A stretch of DNA of 64,000 nt from Bog-756 sp963704585 (GCA_963704585.1 OY969919.1:806001-870000); one strand, 5' to 3'; positions 1-8,565 are shown, numbered from the stretch's first letter. The notes: generated by a model not told the origin, from the sequence alone. Numbers and translations are program-made.

Positions 1-441
1 ACGGCCATCGGGGTCTGGATCGCCTTCTACTACGGACTGACCGGCTTCACCTCGGCGTGGTACTACCGCAAGGTGCTCACCCGCTCGCGACGCGACCTCT
101 GGATGAAGGGCATCCTGCCGGCGCTCGGCGGCGTGATGCTCTACTTCGCGATGGGTTGGAGCCTCTGGCAGGACTGGAACTACAACAACGTCCAGGCCCA
201 GAGCTTCACCTCGTGGAGCCTTCCCTTCCCGCCCCACTCGCAGGTGGGCGGCGTGTTCCTGATCGCGATCGCCGCAGCGGTCGTCGGCCTCGTCGCGATG
301 CTCCTCATGCGGTTCGCGAGCCCGACGTTCTTCCGCGGCGAGACCCTCAACCGTTCCACCCCCACGCTGGTCCCCGAGGACGGTGCGCCGCTCGGCACCT
401 CCGAGATCCCGACCACCGGGACGACCGACACGATTTCCTGA
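1..441 (+). CDS. APC-type amino acid permease, C-terminal part (5' end outside window)
   Basis: The frame is open from base 1 and ends in TGA at 439-441, so only about the last 146 residues are present. Visible are three hydrophobic segments: one at the very start (IAFYYGLTGF), one around ILPALGGVMLYFAMGW and one around VFLIAIAAAVVGLVAMLLM. They are followed by a polar Thr/Pro-rich cytoplasmic tail. The spacing and the basic YYRKVLTRSRRD loop resemble the last helices of amino acid/polyamine/organocation (APC) permeases, which import amino acids or amines across the inner membrane. The substrate cannot be told from this fragment. The aldehyde dehydrogenase 90 bp downstream suggests an amine or GABA-like substrate, but that is inference only. 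Confidence 0.6.
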   Translation, partial: TAIGVWIAFYYGLTGFTSAWYYRKVLTRSRRDLWMKGILPALGGVMLYFAMGWSLWQDWNYNNVQAQSFTSWSLPFPPHSQVGGVFLIAIAAAVVGLVAMLLMRFASPTFFRGETLNRSTPTLVPEDGAPLGTSEIPTTGTTDTIS

Positions 442-531
442 CCGGGGGGACGCAGGACCCGTGCCAAGATCGGAAGCGGTGGCGACCGCTCCCGGCTGTC
501 ACCGACCGGGCCGGACCGTGAAGGAGGCACC

Positions 532-2001
532 GTGACCACCCACACCGACGCGTTCGACACGATCGCACCGACGCTGCGGACCCAGTGCCTCATCGGCGGC
601 TCGTGGCGTGGGTCGTCGGACGGCTCGACGTTCGAAGTCGCCGACCCGTCGAGCGGCAGTGTTCTCACGACCGTGGCAAATGGCACCGAGCAGGACGCGA
701 CCGCCGCTGCCGACGCGGCCGCAAGCGCGCTCCCGGCATGGTCCGCGACCGCGCCACGGACCCGCTCCGAGATCCTCCGGCGCGCCTTCGACCTCATGCT
801 CGACCGCGGCGACGAGCTCGCGCGCCTCGTCGTCCTCGAGAACGGCAAAGCGCTCGCGGACGCCCGCGGCGAGATCGCCTACGCCGCGGAGTTCTTCCGC
901 TGGTACGCAGAGGAGGCGGTCCGCGGCGCCGGCGAGATCGCGACCGCGCCCGGCGGTGCCAACCGGATCCTCGTCGTGCGGCAGCCCATCGGCGTCGCAG
1001 TCCTCGTGACCCCGTGGAACTTTCCGGCCGCGATGCTCACCCGCAAGATCGGCCCCGCGTTGGCCGCCGGCTGCACGGTCGTCTGCAAGCCGGCGTCGGA
1101 GACGCCGCTCACGGCGCTCGCGATCGGGGCGATCCTCGAGGAGGCGGGCGCACCGGCCGGCGTGGTCAACGTCGTGCCGTCGAAGCGCTCGTCCGCGTTC
1201 GTCGGCACGCTGCTCGACGACGACCGGGTGCGCAAGCTCTCCTTCACGGGATCGACCGAGGTCGGTCAGGTGCTCCTGCGACACGCCGCCGACGCCATCG
1301 TCAACTGCTCGATGGAGCTCGGGGGCAACGCGCCGTTCCTCGTCCTCGACGACGCCGACCTCGACGCGGCGATCGCCGGTGCGATGGTCGCCAAGATGCG
1401 CAACGGCGGGGAGGCCTGCACCTCGGCGAACCGGTTCTACGTGCAGTGCGGGATCGCCACCGCCTTCACCGAGCGGCTCGCCGCCGAGATGGCGAAGCTG
1501 GCCGTGGGCCCCGGACTCGTGGACGGGGTGGAGCTCGGTCCCCTGGTCAACGAGGACAGCCGCGACAAGGTCGCGGAGCTGGTCTCCGGAGCGCTCGGCG
1601 ACGGCGCGAGGGCGCTCGTGGGCGGGACGGTGCCCGACGGGGCCGGCTGGTTCTACCCCGCCACCGTCCTCACGGAGGTCCGTCCGACCTCGTCGATCCT
1701 CGGGACCGAGATCTTCGGCCCGGTCGCGCCCGTGGTGACCTTCGAGTCGGAGGCGGACGCCGTCGCGATGGCGAACGACAGCGTCCACGGACTCGTCTCC
1801 TACCTCTACACCGGCGACCTGGCACGGGGTCTCCGGGTCGCCGAGGCGCTCGAGTGCGGGATGGTCGGGCTCAATCGCGGCCTGGTCTCCGACCCGGCTG
1901 CTCCTTTCGGGGGGACCAAGCAGAGCGGCCTCGGGCGAGAAGGCGGCCACGAGGGCATGCTCGAGTACCTCGAGTCCAAGTACATCGCGTGCAGCTGGTA
2001 G
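532..2001 (+). CDS. gabD: NAD(P)-dependent succinate-semialdehyde / aldehyde dehydrogenase
   Basis: A 489-residue protein of normal length for the ALDH superfamily, soluble and cytosolic, oxidising an aldehyde to its acid. The cofactor-binding PWNFP motif is near residue 162. The general-base Glu is E262 in MELGGN, and the nucleophilic Cys is C296 in GEACTSANR. The FTGSTEVG Rossmann turn and the C-terminal PFGGTKQSGLGREGG motif are also intact. The overall pattern, including the CMVGLNRG stretch, matches the GabD subgroup best, but the precise aldehyde is not proven. The GTG start is set by AAGGAGG at 521-527. The permease fragment lies upstream; a 7-bp GC hairpin (2063-2080) follows. Confidence 0.85.
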   Translation: MTTHTDAFDTIAPTLRTQCLIGGSWRGSSDGSTFEVADPSSGSVLTTVANGTEQDATAAADAAASALPAWSATAPRTRSEILRRAFDLMLDRGDELARLVVLENGKALADARGEIAYAAEFFRWYAEEAVRGAGEIATAPGGANRILVVRQPIGVAVLVTPWNFPAAMLTRKIGPALAAGCTVVCKPASETPLTALAIGAILEEAGAPAGVVNVVPSKRSSAFVGTLLDDDRVRKLSFTGSTEVGQVLLRHAADAIVNCSMELGGNAPFLVLDDADLDAAIAGAMVAKMRNGGEACTSANRFYVQCGIATAFTERLAAEMAKLAVGPGLVDGVELGPLVNEDSRDKVAELVSGALGDGARALVGGTVPDGAGWFYPATVLTEVRPTSSILGTEIFGPVAPVVTFESEADAVAMANDSVHGLVSYLYTGDLARGLRVAEALECGMVGLNRGLVSDPAAPFGGTKQSGLGREGGHEGMLEYLESKYIACSW

Positions 2002-2062
2002 GGACCCACCCGATCCGGGGCGGGTCGAACCCGAGGCGTCCGCGATCGTCCCTCCTCGGGGA

Positions 2063-2080
2063 GCCCGTCCGGCGACGGGC
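2063..2080 (+). terminator. GC-rich hairpin after the aldehyde dehydrogenase gene
   Basis: A perfect 7-bp inverted repeat (GCCCGTC / GACGGGC) with a 4-base loop lies 62 bp after the stop. There is no T tract, so it is at best a weak or factor-assisted terminator. Confidence 0.25.
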
Positions 2081-2167
2081 CACGGTCTCCCGCTACGTTG
2101 TGCCGCACGCAGGGCGCCGGGGCCGGGAGGAACACCGGACCGTCGGACCGAACGTGGGGGGAACGAC

Positions 2168-3661
2168 GTGGAGAAGACGAGCAGGACGAGAGCGACCGTT
2201 GCGCTGCTGGGAGCGATCACCGTGACGGCGATGCTCGCGGCCGGGTGCGGTTCGTCGGCGTCCGGGACGGGCACAGGGACGGGCACCGCGACCGGGAGCA
2301 CCGCACCGGCGCCACCGACGGGACCGTCGGCGCAGCTGACCGGACCGGTCACCGGCGGCACGATCGTCGAGCCGCTCACCGGGCTTCCCCAGGATCTCGC
2401 CGCCAACGGCTACGTCGAGCAGGAGTACTTCGCATCGGGCACTGCGACCGCCTTCCACGCGACGTCGATGCCGTCCGACGGCAGGTGGACGGTCGCGCCG
2501 ACCTCGATGGCGCCGTACAAGACCCGGATCATCGTGCGCCGGCCGGCCGATCCGTCCGCCTTCAACGGTACGGTGGTCGTCGAGTGGTTCAATGTGTCGA
2601 GCGGCGAGTCCGCGCCCGACTGGGACTACCTCAACCCGCTGCTCATGCGAGACGGCTACGCCTACGTCGGCGTGTCGGCCCAGGCGCTGGGCGTCCAGGG
2701 GGGCGCCCCGATCCTCGGCACGATCGACACCCAGGCCAGCACCGGGCTCGTCGGGACCGAGCCCGCGCGCTATGGCACGCTCCATCACCCCGGAGACGAG
2801 TACGCCTATGACATCTTCGCCCAGATCGGCAATGCCCTCCGCGCCCCGGCACCGGCCGCGCTCGGCGGGTTCCGTCCCAAGCGGGTGGTCGCGGTCGGCG
2901 AGTCGCAGTCGGCGTTCTACCTGACCACGTTCGCGGACGCGATCCAGCCGCAGACCCACACCTTCGACGGCATCTTCATCCACTCGCGTGGCGGCACCGG
3001 GGCGACCCTCGCCGGCACGTCGATCACCGCCCAACAGGGACCGCAGGACCTCCGGATCCGGACCGACCTCTCGATCCCGGTGTTCATGTTCGAGACCCAG
3101 ACCGACATGATCGAGCTCGGATATGCGAAGGCGCAGCAGCCCAACACGGACAGGATCCGGACCTGGGAGGTCGCCGGCACGTCGCACGCCGATGCGTACC
3201 TGGTGGGAGCCGCGGTCAGCCTCCTCGGCTGCACCACGCCGATCAACACCGGCCCACAGCACGACGTCGTGCAGGCCGCGTTCGCGTCCTTCTCGAAGTG
3301 GGTGGACGGCGGAGCCGCGCCGCCCTCGCCCGCGCCGTTCGACCTCGTCACGCCCGAACCGGCGACACTCCTGCTCGACACGCACGGCAACGTGCTCGGC
3401 GGCGTGCGCACCCCCGCGGTCGACGTGCCCGTCTCGACGCTGAGCGGCGCGGCTCCCCCGGGTGCGTCGACGCTCTGCGGGCTCTTCGGGTCGACCAAGC
3501 CGTTCCCCCCGGAAACGCTCGTCACCCTGTACCACTCGAAAGCCCGGTACCTGTCCGCCTTCCTCGCCAGCCTCCACCGGACGATCGCGGCGGGCTACCT
3601 GCTCGCCGCGGACGCATCGACCCTCACCGCGCAGGCCCAGCAGGTCCAGTTCCCCTCGTGA
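2168..3661 (+). CDS. Lipoprotein of the alpha/beta-hydrolase-domain family
   Basis: 497 residues with a GTG start. The N-terminus is a lipoprotein signal: basic MEKTSRTR, a hydrophobic core, then lipobox LAAGC with Cys27. A low-complexity Gly/Thr/Ser linker follows, encoded by near-repeats of gggacgggcac. The mature part has a nucleophile elbow G-E-S-Q-S, so Ser246 is the likely catalytic serine, and a late TSHAD His candidate. This resembles the family annotated simply as alpha/beta hydrolase domain, whose substrates are unknown. It should be anchored on the outer face of the cytoplasmic membrane. The gene stands alone between the dehydrogenase and the aldolase, with a hairpin right after its stop. 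Confidence 0.75.
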   Translation: MEKTSRTRATVALLGAITVTAMLAAGCGSSASGTGTGTGTATGSTAPAPPTGPSAQLTGPVTGGTIVEPLTGLPQDLAANGYVEQEYFASGTATAFHATSMPSDGRWTVAPTSMAPYKTRIIVRRPADPSAFNGTVVVEWFNVSSGESAPDWDYLNPLLMRDGYAYVGVSAQALGVQGGAPILGTIDTQASTGLVGTEPARYGTLHHPGDEYAYDIFAQIGNALRAPAPAALGGFRPKRVVAVGESQSAFYLTTFADAIQPQTHTFDGIFIHSRGGTGATLAGTSITAQQGPQDLRIRTDLSIPVFMFETQTDMIELGYAKAQQPNTDRIRTWEVAGTSHADAYLVGAAVSLLGCTTPINTGPQHDVVQAAFASFSKWVDGGAAPPSPAPFDLVTPEPATLLLDTHGNVLGGVRTPAVDVPVSTLSGAAPPGASTLCGLFGSTKPFPPETLVTLYHSKARYLSAFLASLHRTIAAGYLLAADASTLTAQAQQVQFPS

Positions 3662-3680
3662 CGCGCCGGTGAACGGCGCG
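3662..3680 (+). terminator. Hairpin directly after the hydrolase stop codon
   Basis: A perfect 7-bp stem (CGCGCCG / CGGCGCG) with loop gtgaa starts on the base after TGA. No T run follows, as is common for high-GC actinobacterial hairpins; termination is inferred from position. Confidence 0.4.
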
Positions 3681-3790
3681 TGGCGTCAGGCCGCGGGGGC
3701 GTCCGATCGTTCCCGGGCACTACCGACCCGGGCACGGTGCGTGCCATCATGCATGCGCGAAGCGCCGATCCCCCGGAGAGGAGTCGAGGA

Positions 3791-4465
3791 ATGAGCAGTC
3801 TGCTCTTGGCCGACGAACGAGAGGCCGTGGCGGCGGCGAGCCGCCATCTGGCCGGCAAGGGACTCGTGATCGGCACCGCGGGGAACATCTCGGCCCGCAA
3901 TGGCGACCGCATCGCGGTCACCCCGACGGGGGCCGACCTCGGCACCCTCACGGCCGAGATGATCACCGTCACCGACCTCGAGGGGAACGTCATCGAGGGC
4001 CAGTTCGCGCCCACCTCGGAGGTACCGCTCCACACAGGGATCTACGCGGGCACCAACGCGCTCGCCATCACCCATGCGCATGCAATGGCGTCGACCGCGC
4101 TCTCCTGTTGCATGGATGAGCTGCCGCCGCTGCACTACAGCTGCCTGAGCCTCGGTGGAGCGCCGCGGACTGCGCCGTATGCGACCTTCGGCACCCCCGA
4201 GCTCGCCGAGCACGTCCTGAAGGCACTCGAAGGGCGCAACGCCGCGATGATGCAGAACCACGGCTCGGTCGCGTACGGCAGCACGATGGAGCAGGCCATC
4301 GAGCGCCTCGAGCTCCTCGAATGGCTGGCCGAGCTCTACTGGCGGGCCGCATCCATCGGGACGCCGAAGGTCCTGACCGACAAGGACTTCGAGAACATCA
4401 TCATCGCCGCCACCAAGGGTCGGTACGGCGTGATGCGGAAGGTCGACGCCGACGACAAGGCCTGA
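3791..4465 (+). CDS. Class II aldolase / adducin-family protein (fuculose-phosphate aldolase-like)
   Basis: 224 residues from the ATG at 3791, preceded by a purine-rich GGAGAGGAGTCGAGGA stretch. In this family a zinc ion held by three His activates a glycolytic or sugar-phosphate carbonyl for retro-aldol cleavage. The ligands are visible as H95 and H97 (THAHA) and H157 (QNHG), and the catalytic Glu is E77 in TSEVPLH. The phosphate-binding GNIS (31-34) is also present. Length and motifs match FucA and AraD-like aldolases. The true sugar phosphate is unknown, since the neighbours (hydrolase, aldo/keto reductase) do not fix a pathway. Confidence 0.8.
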   Translation: MSSLLLADEREAVAAASRHLAGKGLVIGTAGNISARNGDRIAVTPTGADLGTLTAEMITVTDLEGNVIEGQFAPTSEVPLHTGIYAGTNALAITHAHAMASTALSCCMDELPPLHYSCLSLGGAPRTAPYATFGTPELAEHVLKALEGRNAAMMQNHGSVAYGSTMEQAIERLELLEWLAELYWRAASIGTPKVLTDKDFENIIIAATKGRYGVMRKVDADDKA

Positions 4466-4580
4466 CGGGGCGTTCGGGTCGCCGGCCGTTCTCGGGCTCG
4501 GTCTCGCGGCGCTCGGTCGGCCCGCCTACCTCACCCTCGACCACGCCCGCACCCTCGGGCCGGACCCCTCGGTCGAATCG

Positions 4581-5387
4581 TTGCGGGCCCGGTGCGCGGC
4601 CGTCTGCGACGCCGCGTGGTCGGCCGGGATCCGGTGGTTCGACGCAGCCCGCTCCTACGGTCGAGCCGAGGAGTTCCTCGGCTCGTGGCTCGGCACCCGC
4701 GGGATCCGGCCGGACGAGGTCACCGTCTCGTCGAAGTGGGGCTACACGTACACCGCCGGCTGGCGCACGGACGCGACCGTCCACGAGGTCAAGGACCACT
4801 CGTCGGGCGCGCTCGAACGGCAGTGGCCGGAGTCGGCGGCGCTGCTCGGTCCGTGGCTCCACCTCTACCAGGTCCACTCCGCCACGCCCGACTCGGGCGT
4901 CCTCGACGACCAGGCGGTGCGCCGCCGGCTCGCCGCCCTCGGGCTCCCGGTCGGGCTCAGCCTCTCGGGGCCGCATCAGGCCGACACGCTCCTCCGCGCC
5001 CTCACCGTCGAGGTCGACGGTCAGCCGCTCTTCAGCGCGGTGCAGGCGACCTGGAACCTCCTCGAACCCTCGGCCGCCCCGGCCCTCGCCGAGGCGAAGG
5101 CGGCCGGATGGACGGTGATCGTGAAGGAGGCGCTCGCCAACGGCCGCCTGGCAGCGGGACCCGACGCCGTCGTCCTCGGGGAGCGGCCCGACGCCGTGGC
5201 CCTCGCCTGCGCGCTCGCCCAGCCGTGGACCGACGTCGTGCTCTCCGGTGCGGCGTCGGTCGAGCAGCTCGTCGCCAACGTCGGGGCTCGGGACCTGGTC
5301 GGATCGATCGATCCCGACAAGTACGCGCACCTCGCCTCCGAACCGGCGCGCTACTGGTCCGACCGAGCGGCGATGCCTTGGACCTAG
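4581..5387 (+). CDS. Aldo/keto reductase family protein; start codon uncertain
   Basis: From TTG at 4581 the product is 268 residues. The AKR tetrad is visible: D21 and Y26 (FDAARSYG), K52 (SSKWG) and H99 (YQVHS). This fits an NADPH-dependent oxidoreductase with a TIM barrel. The reading frame upstream of 4581 encodes LGLGLAALGRPAYLTL, the normal first beta strand of AKRs, and stays open back to a TGA at 4431. It contains no ATG, GTG or TTG. So either the start is non-standard (near 4470-4490), the start codon has been lost, or TTG 4581 makes a protein lacking its first strand. Only 115 bp separate TTG 4581 from the aldolase stop, so the two are probably co-transcribed. Confidence 0.7.
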   Translation: MRARCAAVCDAAWSAGIRWFDAARSYGRAEEFLGSWLGTRGIRPDEVTVSSKWGYTYTAGWRTDATVHEVKDHSSGALERQWPESAALLGPWLHLYQVHSATPDSGVLDDQAVRRRLAALGLPVGLSLSGPHQADTLLRALTVEVDGQPLFSAVQATWNLLEPSAAPALAEAKAAGWTVIVKEALANGRLAAGPDAVVLGERPDAVALACALAQPWTDVVLSGAASVEQLVANVGARDLVGSIDPDKYAHLASEPARYWSDRAAMPWT

Positions 5388-5416
5388 CCCGGACGACGGA
5401 CGGTAGATTCGCCGTC

Positions 5417-5899
5417 GTGGACCCGTTCGCCACGCCCTCCGGTCACGAGTGGGTCCGGGTCTCCCCCCGGCTCGCCCGGATGCGGCGCGCCATGCTCGCG
5501 GTCCTGCTCGTGCCGCTCGCGCTCGTCTCCCTCGGGATCGCCAGCGGGTCGTCGGTCGCCGCGCTCGTCGTCGCCGTCCTCGGCATCGTGCTGCTCGCCT
5601 GGGCGTGGGTCGCCGTCGGTCGGAACCTCCGCTCGTGGGGGTACGTCGAGCGGACCGACGACCTCCTCGTCACCCACGGCGCGACCTTCCAGACGCTGAC
5701 CGTCGTCCCCTACGGCAGGATGCAGCTCGTCGACGTGAAGGCCGGGCCCGTCGAGCGCGCCTTCGGTCTCGTGCGGGTCAAGCTCCACACCGCGGCGGCG
5801 ACGACCGACGCACAGCTCTGCGGCCTGACCCGTGACGATGCGGGTGCTCTCCGCGACCGCCTCACCGCCAAGGGCGAGGCCCATGCAGCCGGACTCTGA
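5417..5899 (+). CDS. PH-domain membrane protein (bPH2/DUF304, YdbS-like)
   Basis: 160 residues from GTG 5417. After a short basic head there are two adjacent transmembrane helices (about residues 25-44 and 47-66). A bacterial PH-like domain follows, with the characteristic LLVTHGATFQTLTVVPYGRMQLVDV strand pattern and an ERAFGL turn. Proteins of this type pair with a larger multi-PH membrane protein; their role is unknown, although some have been linked to bacteriocin resistance or envelope lipids. Here the partner gene follows directly, its likely ATG overlapping this coding end by 17 bp. Confidence 0.75.
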   Translation: MDPFATPSGHEWVRVSPRLARMRRAMLAVLLVPLALVSLGIASGSSVAALVVAVLGIVLLAWAWVAVGRNLRSWGYVERTDDLLVTHGATFQTLTVVPYGRMQLVDVKAGPVERAFGLVRVKLHTAAATTDAQLCGLTRDDAGALRDRLTAKGEAHAAGL

Positions 5900-7307
5900 C
5901 CGGCCCGCCGCACGGGCTTTCGAGGCGCCAGACGAGGTCTTCCGGCTGCACCCGCTGACGCCGCTCGCGCTGGGCGCCCGGGTGCTCGGGCTGCTCGCGT
6001 TCTTTCTCGTGATCGGCCGTGCGGACCGTTCCGGTGGCGGTGGCGGTGGCGGTGGCGTCTCCGGGCCGGTCGTGCTCTTCGGGGTGCTCGCGGCCGTGAT
6101 CGTGGTACGCGGGCTTATCGCCGTCGCGGTGACCAGCTACCACCTGTTCGGCGGGGAGCTCCGCATCGACAACGGGCTGCTCCAGCGCCAGTCCAAACGG
6201 ATCCGGCTCGACCGCGTGCAGAGCGTGGACGTCCTCGAGCCGCTGTCGGCCCGCATCTTCGGTCTGGCCGAGGTCAAGGTCACGACCGCCGGCAGCGAGC
6301 GTGCCGCGATCAGGCTCCGTTACCTCGCGGCACCGATCGCTCACCGTCTGCGGGCGGACCTCCTCCAGCGCTCGACCGGGTCGGTCGGCGATCCGGTGGA
6401 AGTCCCGGGTCGGCTGCTCGTCACCGTGCCCCACGGTCGGTTGGTCGGCGCGCTGCTGCTTCAGATGTTCTCGTGGCGGCTCGTCTTCCTTGCGATCGGT
6501 CCGGCGCTCGCGCTCACGGGCGCCCGCAACGGCCACCGGACCGCCACGGGCGTCGGCGTTGCCCTCTTCGTCTCGATCGGCCTCGCCTTCGTGCTCTCGG
6601 TGTGGCGGCAGATCAACCTCTACTGGGAGTTCACCGTCTCGGACGCCACCGACGGTCTGCGCGTCCGTCACGGCCTCCTCTCGACGAGCCGTCAGACCGT
6701 CCCGGCCGGAAGGATCCAGGCCGTCCTCATCCACCAACCACTTGCATGGCGGCCCTTCGGGTGGGCCCAGGTACGCATGAACGTCGCGGGGTACGGGCGT
6801 TCCGAGAGTTCAGGACGTCGATCGATGCTGCTTCCGGTCGTCGACCGCGACGAGGCGGAGCGGTTCGTGGGCTGGCTGCTGGGCGGCCTCGACCTCCACA
6901 CCATCCCGCTCGCGCGGCCGCCCCGGCGGGCGGCGCTGCGGGCGCCGCTCTGGTGGCGCTACCAGCTGGCCGGTGCCGACGAACGGTTCTTCCTCGTGCA
7001 CCACGGGTGCTTCTCGCGGACGGTCGACATCGTCCCGCACGAACGGACGCAGAGCCTCCGGCTCTCGCAGGGTCCGGTCGCCCGCGCGCTGCGGCTCGCG
7101 TCGGTCCACCTCGACTCGACGCCGGGTCCGGTCAAGACCCGGGCCGCCCACCGAGACGCCGACGAGGCGAGGTCGATGCTCGACAAGCAGGTCGAGCGTG
7201 CCCGGACGGCACGGGAGCTACGCGACTCGGCTCCCGTTCAGCCGGAGCCCGTCGGTTCATCCGGGTCTGCGAGGGCGGCCGAGACCGAGCCCGTCGCCGA
7301 GCCCTGA
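5883..7307 (+). CDS. Multi-PH-domain membrane protein (YdbT-like)
   Basis: 474 residues from ATG 5883, inside the end of the preceding gene; an in-frame ATG also exists at 5832, but that extension is Arg/Pro-rich and looks non-coding. Hydrophobic helices lie near residues 25-40, 55-75 and 195-240. Three PH-like repeats are recognisable by the strand pattern with (K/T)RIRLDRVQSVDV, QTVPAGRIQAVLI and VDIVPHERTQSLRL. The protein is typical of the YdbT half of a YdbS/YdbT pair and should sit in the inner membrane. A run of eight glycines near residue 50 comes from a ggtggc tandem repeat. The Ala/Glu/Pro C-tail is low complexity. Confidence 0.75.
   Translation: MQPDSDRPAARAFEAPDEVFRLHPLTPLALGARVLGLLAFFLVIGRADRSGGGGGGGGVSGPVVLFGVLAAVIVVRGLIAVAVTSYHLFGGELRIDNGLLQRQSKRIRLDRVQSVDVLEPLSARIFGLAEVKVTTAGSERAAIRLRYLAAPIAHRLRADLLQRSTGSVGDPVEVPGRLLVTVPHGRLVGALLLQMFSWRLVFLAIGPALALTGARNGHRTATGVGVALFVSIGLAFVLSVWRQINLYWEFTVSDATDGLRVRHGLLSTSRQTVPAGRIQAVLIHQPLAWRPFGWAQVRMNVAGYGRSESSGRRSMLLPVVDRDEAERFVGWLLGGLDLHTIPLARPPRRAALRAPLWWRYQLAGADERFFLVHHGCFSRTVDIVPHERTQSLRLSQGPVARALRLASVHLDSTPGPVKTRAAHRDADEARSMLDKQVERARTARELRDSAPVQPEPVGSSGSARAAETEPVAEP
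6033..6056 (+). repeat. ggtggc hexanucleotide tandem repeat (4 copies)
   Basis: Four perfect copies of a 6-bp unit inside the YdbT-like gene encode a poly-Gly loop between two membrane segments. The in-frame 6-bp unit could change copy number without breaking the frame. Confidence 0.85.
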
Positions 7308-7362
7308 GTGCGGGCGGGCGGGAGCGTCCGACGGCTCAGATCGGACACCCCCGCCGGCCACC

Positions 7363-7659
7363 TCAGCGGACGGTCGCAGCCGAGAACCCGCCGACGCCGT
7401 TGCCGTTCACGCTCGTCCCCGAGTCCCCGACGAACGTGTAGAGCCGGAGCCCGTGATACGTGACCTGCGTGCGCGTCCTTCCGCCGATGGTGATGCTCAC
7501 CGTCCCGAGGCCGGAGGTGCCGGTCGGGACCCGGCCCTTCACCACCAGGAGCGGGGGCCACACCGAGTCGCACGATCCGGTGCAGCCGCTCGCGGGCGGG
7601 GTGTAGAGACTCGCGCCCGTCTTGGACGCCAGCATCTTGCCGACCTGCGGGCGCGTCAC
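7363..7659 (-). pseudogene. Secreted-repeat (Lipoprotein_15-type) protein, probably lacking its N-terminus
   Basis: The minus frame ending in TGA at 7363 encodes GKMLASKTGASLYT, CTGSCDSVWPPLL and YHGLRLYTFVGDSG. These are hallmarks of the two-repeat secreted domain of unknown function (COG4315/PF03640 type). The paired cysteines sit in CTGSC. In this family a lipoprotein or Sec signal normally precedes the domain. Here the frame runs on upstream to 8004 but turns into an Arg/Ser-rich sequence that does not look like protein, and no signal peptide is found in any minus frame. GTG at 7657-7659 is the last plausible start and would give 98 residues. I read it as a 5'-truncated gene. Confidence 0.5.
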
Positions 7660-8125
7660 GACCTCGACGACCTTCTCCTTGGGGACGACACGGCTGCTCG
7701 CGACCGCTGCGCCCGTTCCGAGTGCTGTGGATCGCGAGCCCTGCGTCTTCGCTGGGCGGTTTCGATTCCGACGTTGTCGTGTGAGGCACAACAGGGACTG
7801 GATACGAGCAGAGGATCCCGAGCGTTCACTCCCACCGCTTCGCGGTTCGAACAACACGGGGTCTCGACAGCCGAGACCACCAGTTCGCGAGGTCGTCACA
7901 TGGCGCTGCAGTCGCACCGTTCTCGTCGTCGACCGGAGGCGGTCCGTCGGACACTTCACGAGGTGGCGCGACCGGGAGCGCTCCGGAGGCAGTCGATCGG
8001 TCATCTGTGGCGGTTCTCGGTGTCATCTCCCGAAGATTGAGGATGGCGCGACTGCGCGCACGATGTAAGGATGCAGAAGCGGCCGGGGCGGGGCTGTCCG
8101 TGATTTCGGTCGAAAGGACCCATTC
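7660..8125. other. 466-bp stretch with no gene recognised
   Basis: Open frames here (both strands) give Arg/Ser/Thr-rich translations without family motifs or coding-like third positions. It contains a 7-bp hairpin, GGTCTCG/CGAGACC at 7860-7878, and should hold the promoter of the small secreted protein at 8126. The decayed sequence upstream of the truncated secreted-repeat gene suggests an old junction. Confidence 0.5.
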
Positions 8126-8521
8126 ATGCATCGTTCGAGGTTCATGAGGCTGACGGCCTCCATCGTCGGCACGGCGACACTGCTCGTCGCCTCCGCTGCG
8201 GTCACCGCCGGTGCTGCCCAGGCAGCTCCCGCACAGGTTTCCCCTGTCGGCCACTACTCAGCGATCATCGTGTCGGGACCGAACTTCTTCAGGTATCCAC
8301 TCGTGATCGACAAGGGCGGTGCCTTCAGCTTCCCCAATGGCGGTCCACAGGGGACGTGGACCGAGTCGAGGCAGGTCCTCGATATGCAGGGCACGCTGTC
8401 GACCTTCTCCTACGTCTTCTACATCGGGCAGTCCGGATTGAACCTGGGCGGACCGAAGGACGAGGGGACGGTCATCCTGAACGGCAAGCTCTGGGGAAAG
8501 TGGTACGCCGTCCGGACGTGA
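8126..8521 (+). CDS. Small secreted protein of unknown function
   Basis: 131 residues; AAAGGA at 8113-8118 places the ATG at 8126. A clear Sec signal is present: basic MHRSRFMR, a hydrophobic core through residue 30, and a probable cut after AQA (about residue 35). The mature part (about 96 residues) has alternating hydrophobic/polar strands with GTWTESRQVLDM and GKLWGKWYAVRT, resembling small extracellular beta-barrel or META-like lipocalin folds. It has no cysteines in the mature part, and I do not recognise a family. It is monocistronic and followed by a hairpin. Codon use is less GC-biased than in the surrounding core genes. Confidence 0.65.
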   Translation: MHRSRFMRLTASIVGTATLLVASAAVTAGAAQAAPAQVSPVGHYSAIIVSGPNFFRYPLVIDKGGAFSFPNGGPQGTWTESRQVLDMQGTLSTFSYVFYIGQSGLNLGGPKDEGTVILNGKLWGKWYAVRT

Positions 8522-8538
8522 GTCGCTCACGGACTCCT

Positions 8539-8565
8539 GTCGTCGGCTCGTAACCCGCCGACGAC
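8539..8565 (+). terminator. 9-bp hairpin after the small secreted protein
   Basis: The arms GTCGTCGGC / GCCGACGAC pair perfectly around a 9-base loop, 17 bp after the stop. No T tract follows. It is the best terminator candidate for this single gene. Confidence 0.35.

Noticed and set aside
499..2406. Long minus-strand open frame opposite the aldehyde dehydrogenase gene
   Set aside because: Arg/Glu/Asp-rich translation with no motif; the plus strand encodes a complete ALDH. It is a high-GC shadow.
7755..7775. Possible att copy of the tRNA-Gly T-arm (gtttcgattccg)
   Set aside because: Only about 9 of the first 11 bases match and then it diverges; too short to claim.
7860..7878. Hairpin GGTCTCG/CGAGACC as a terminator
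   Set aside because: No T tract and no gene ending nearby on either strand.
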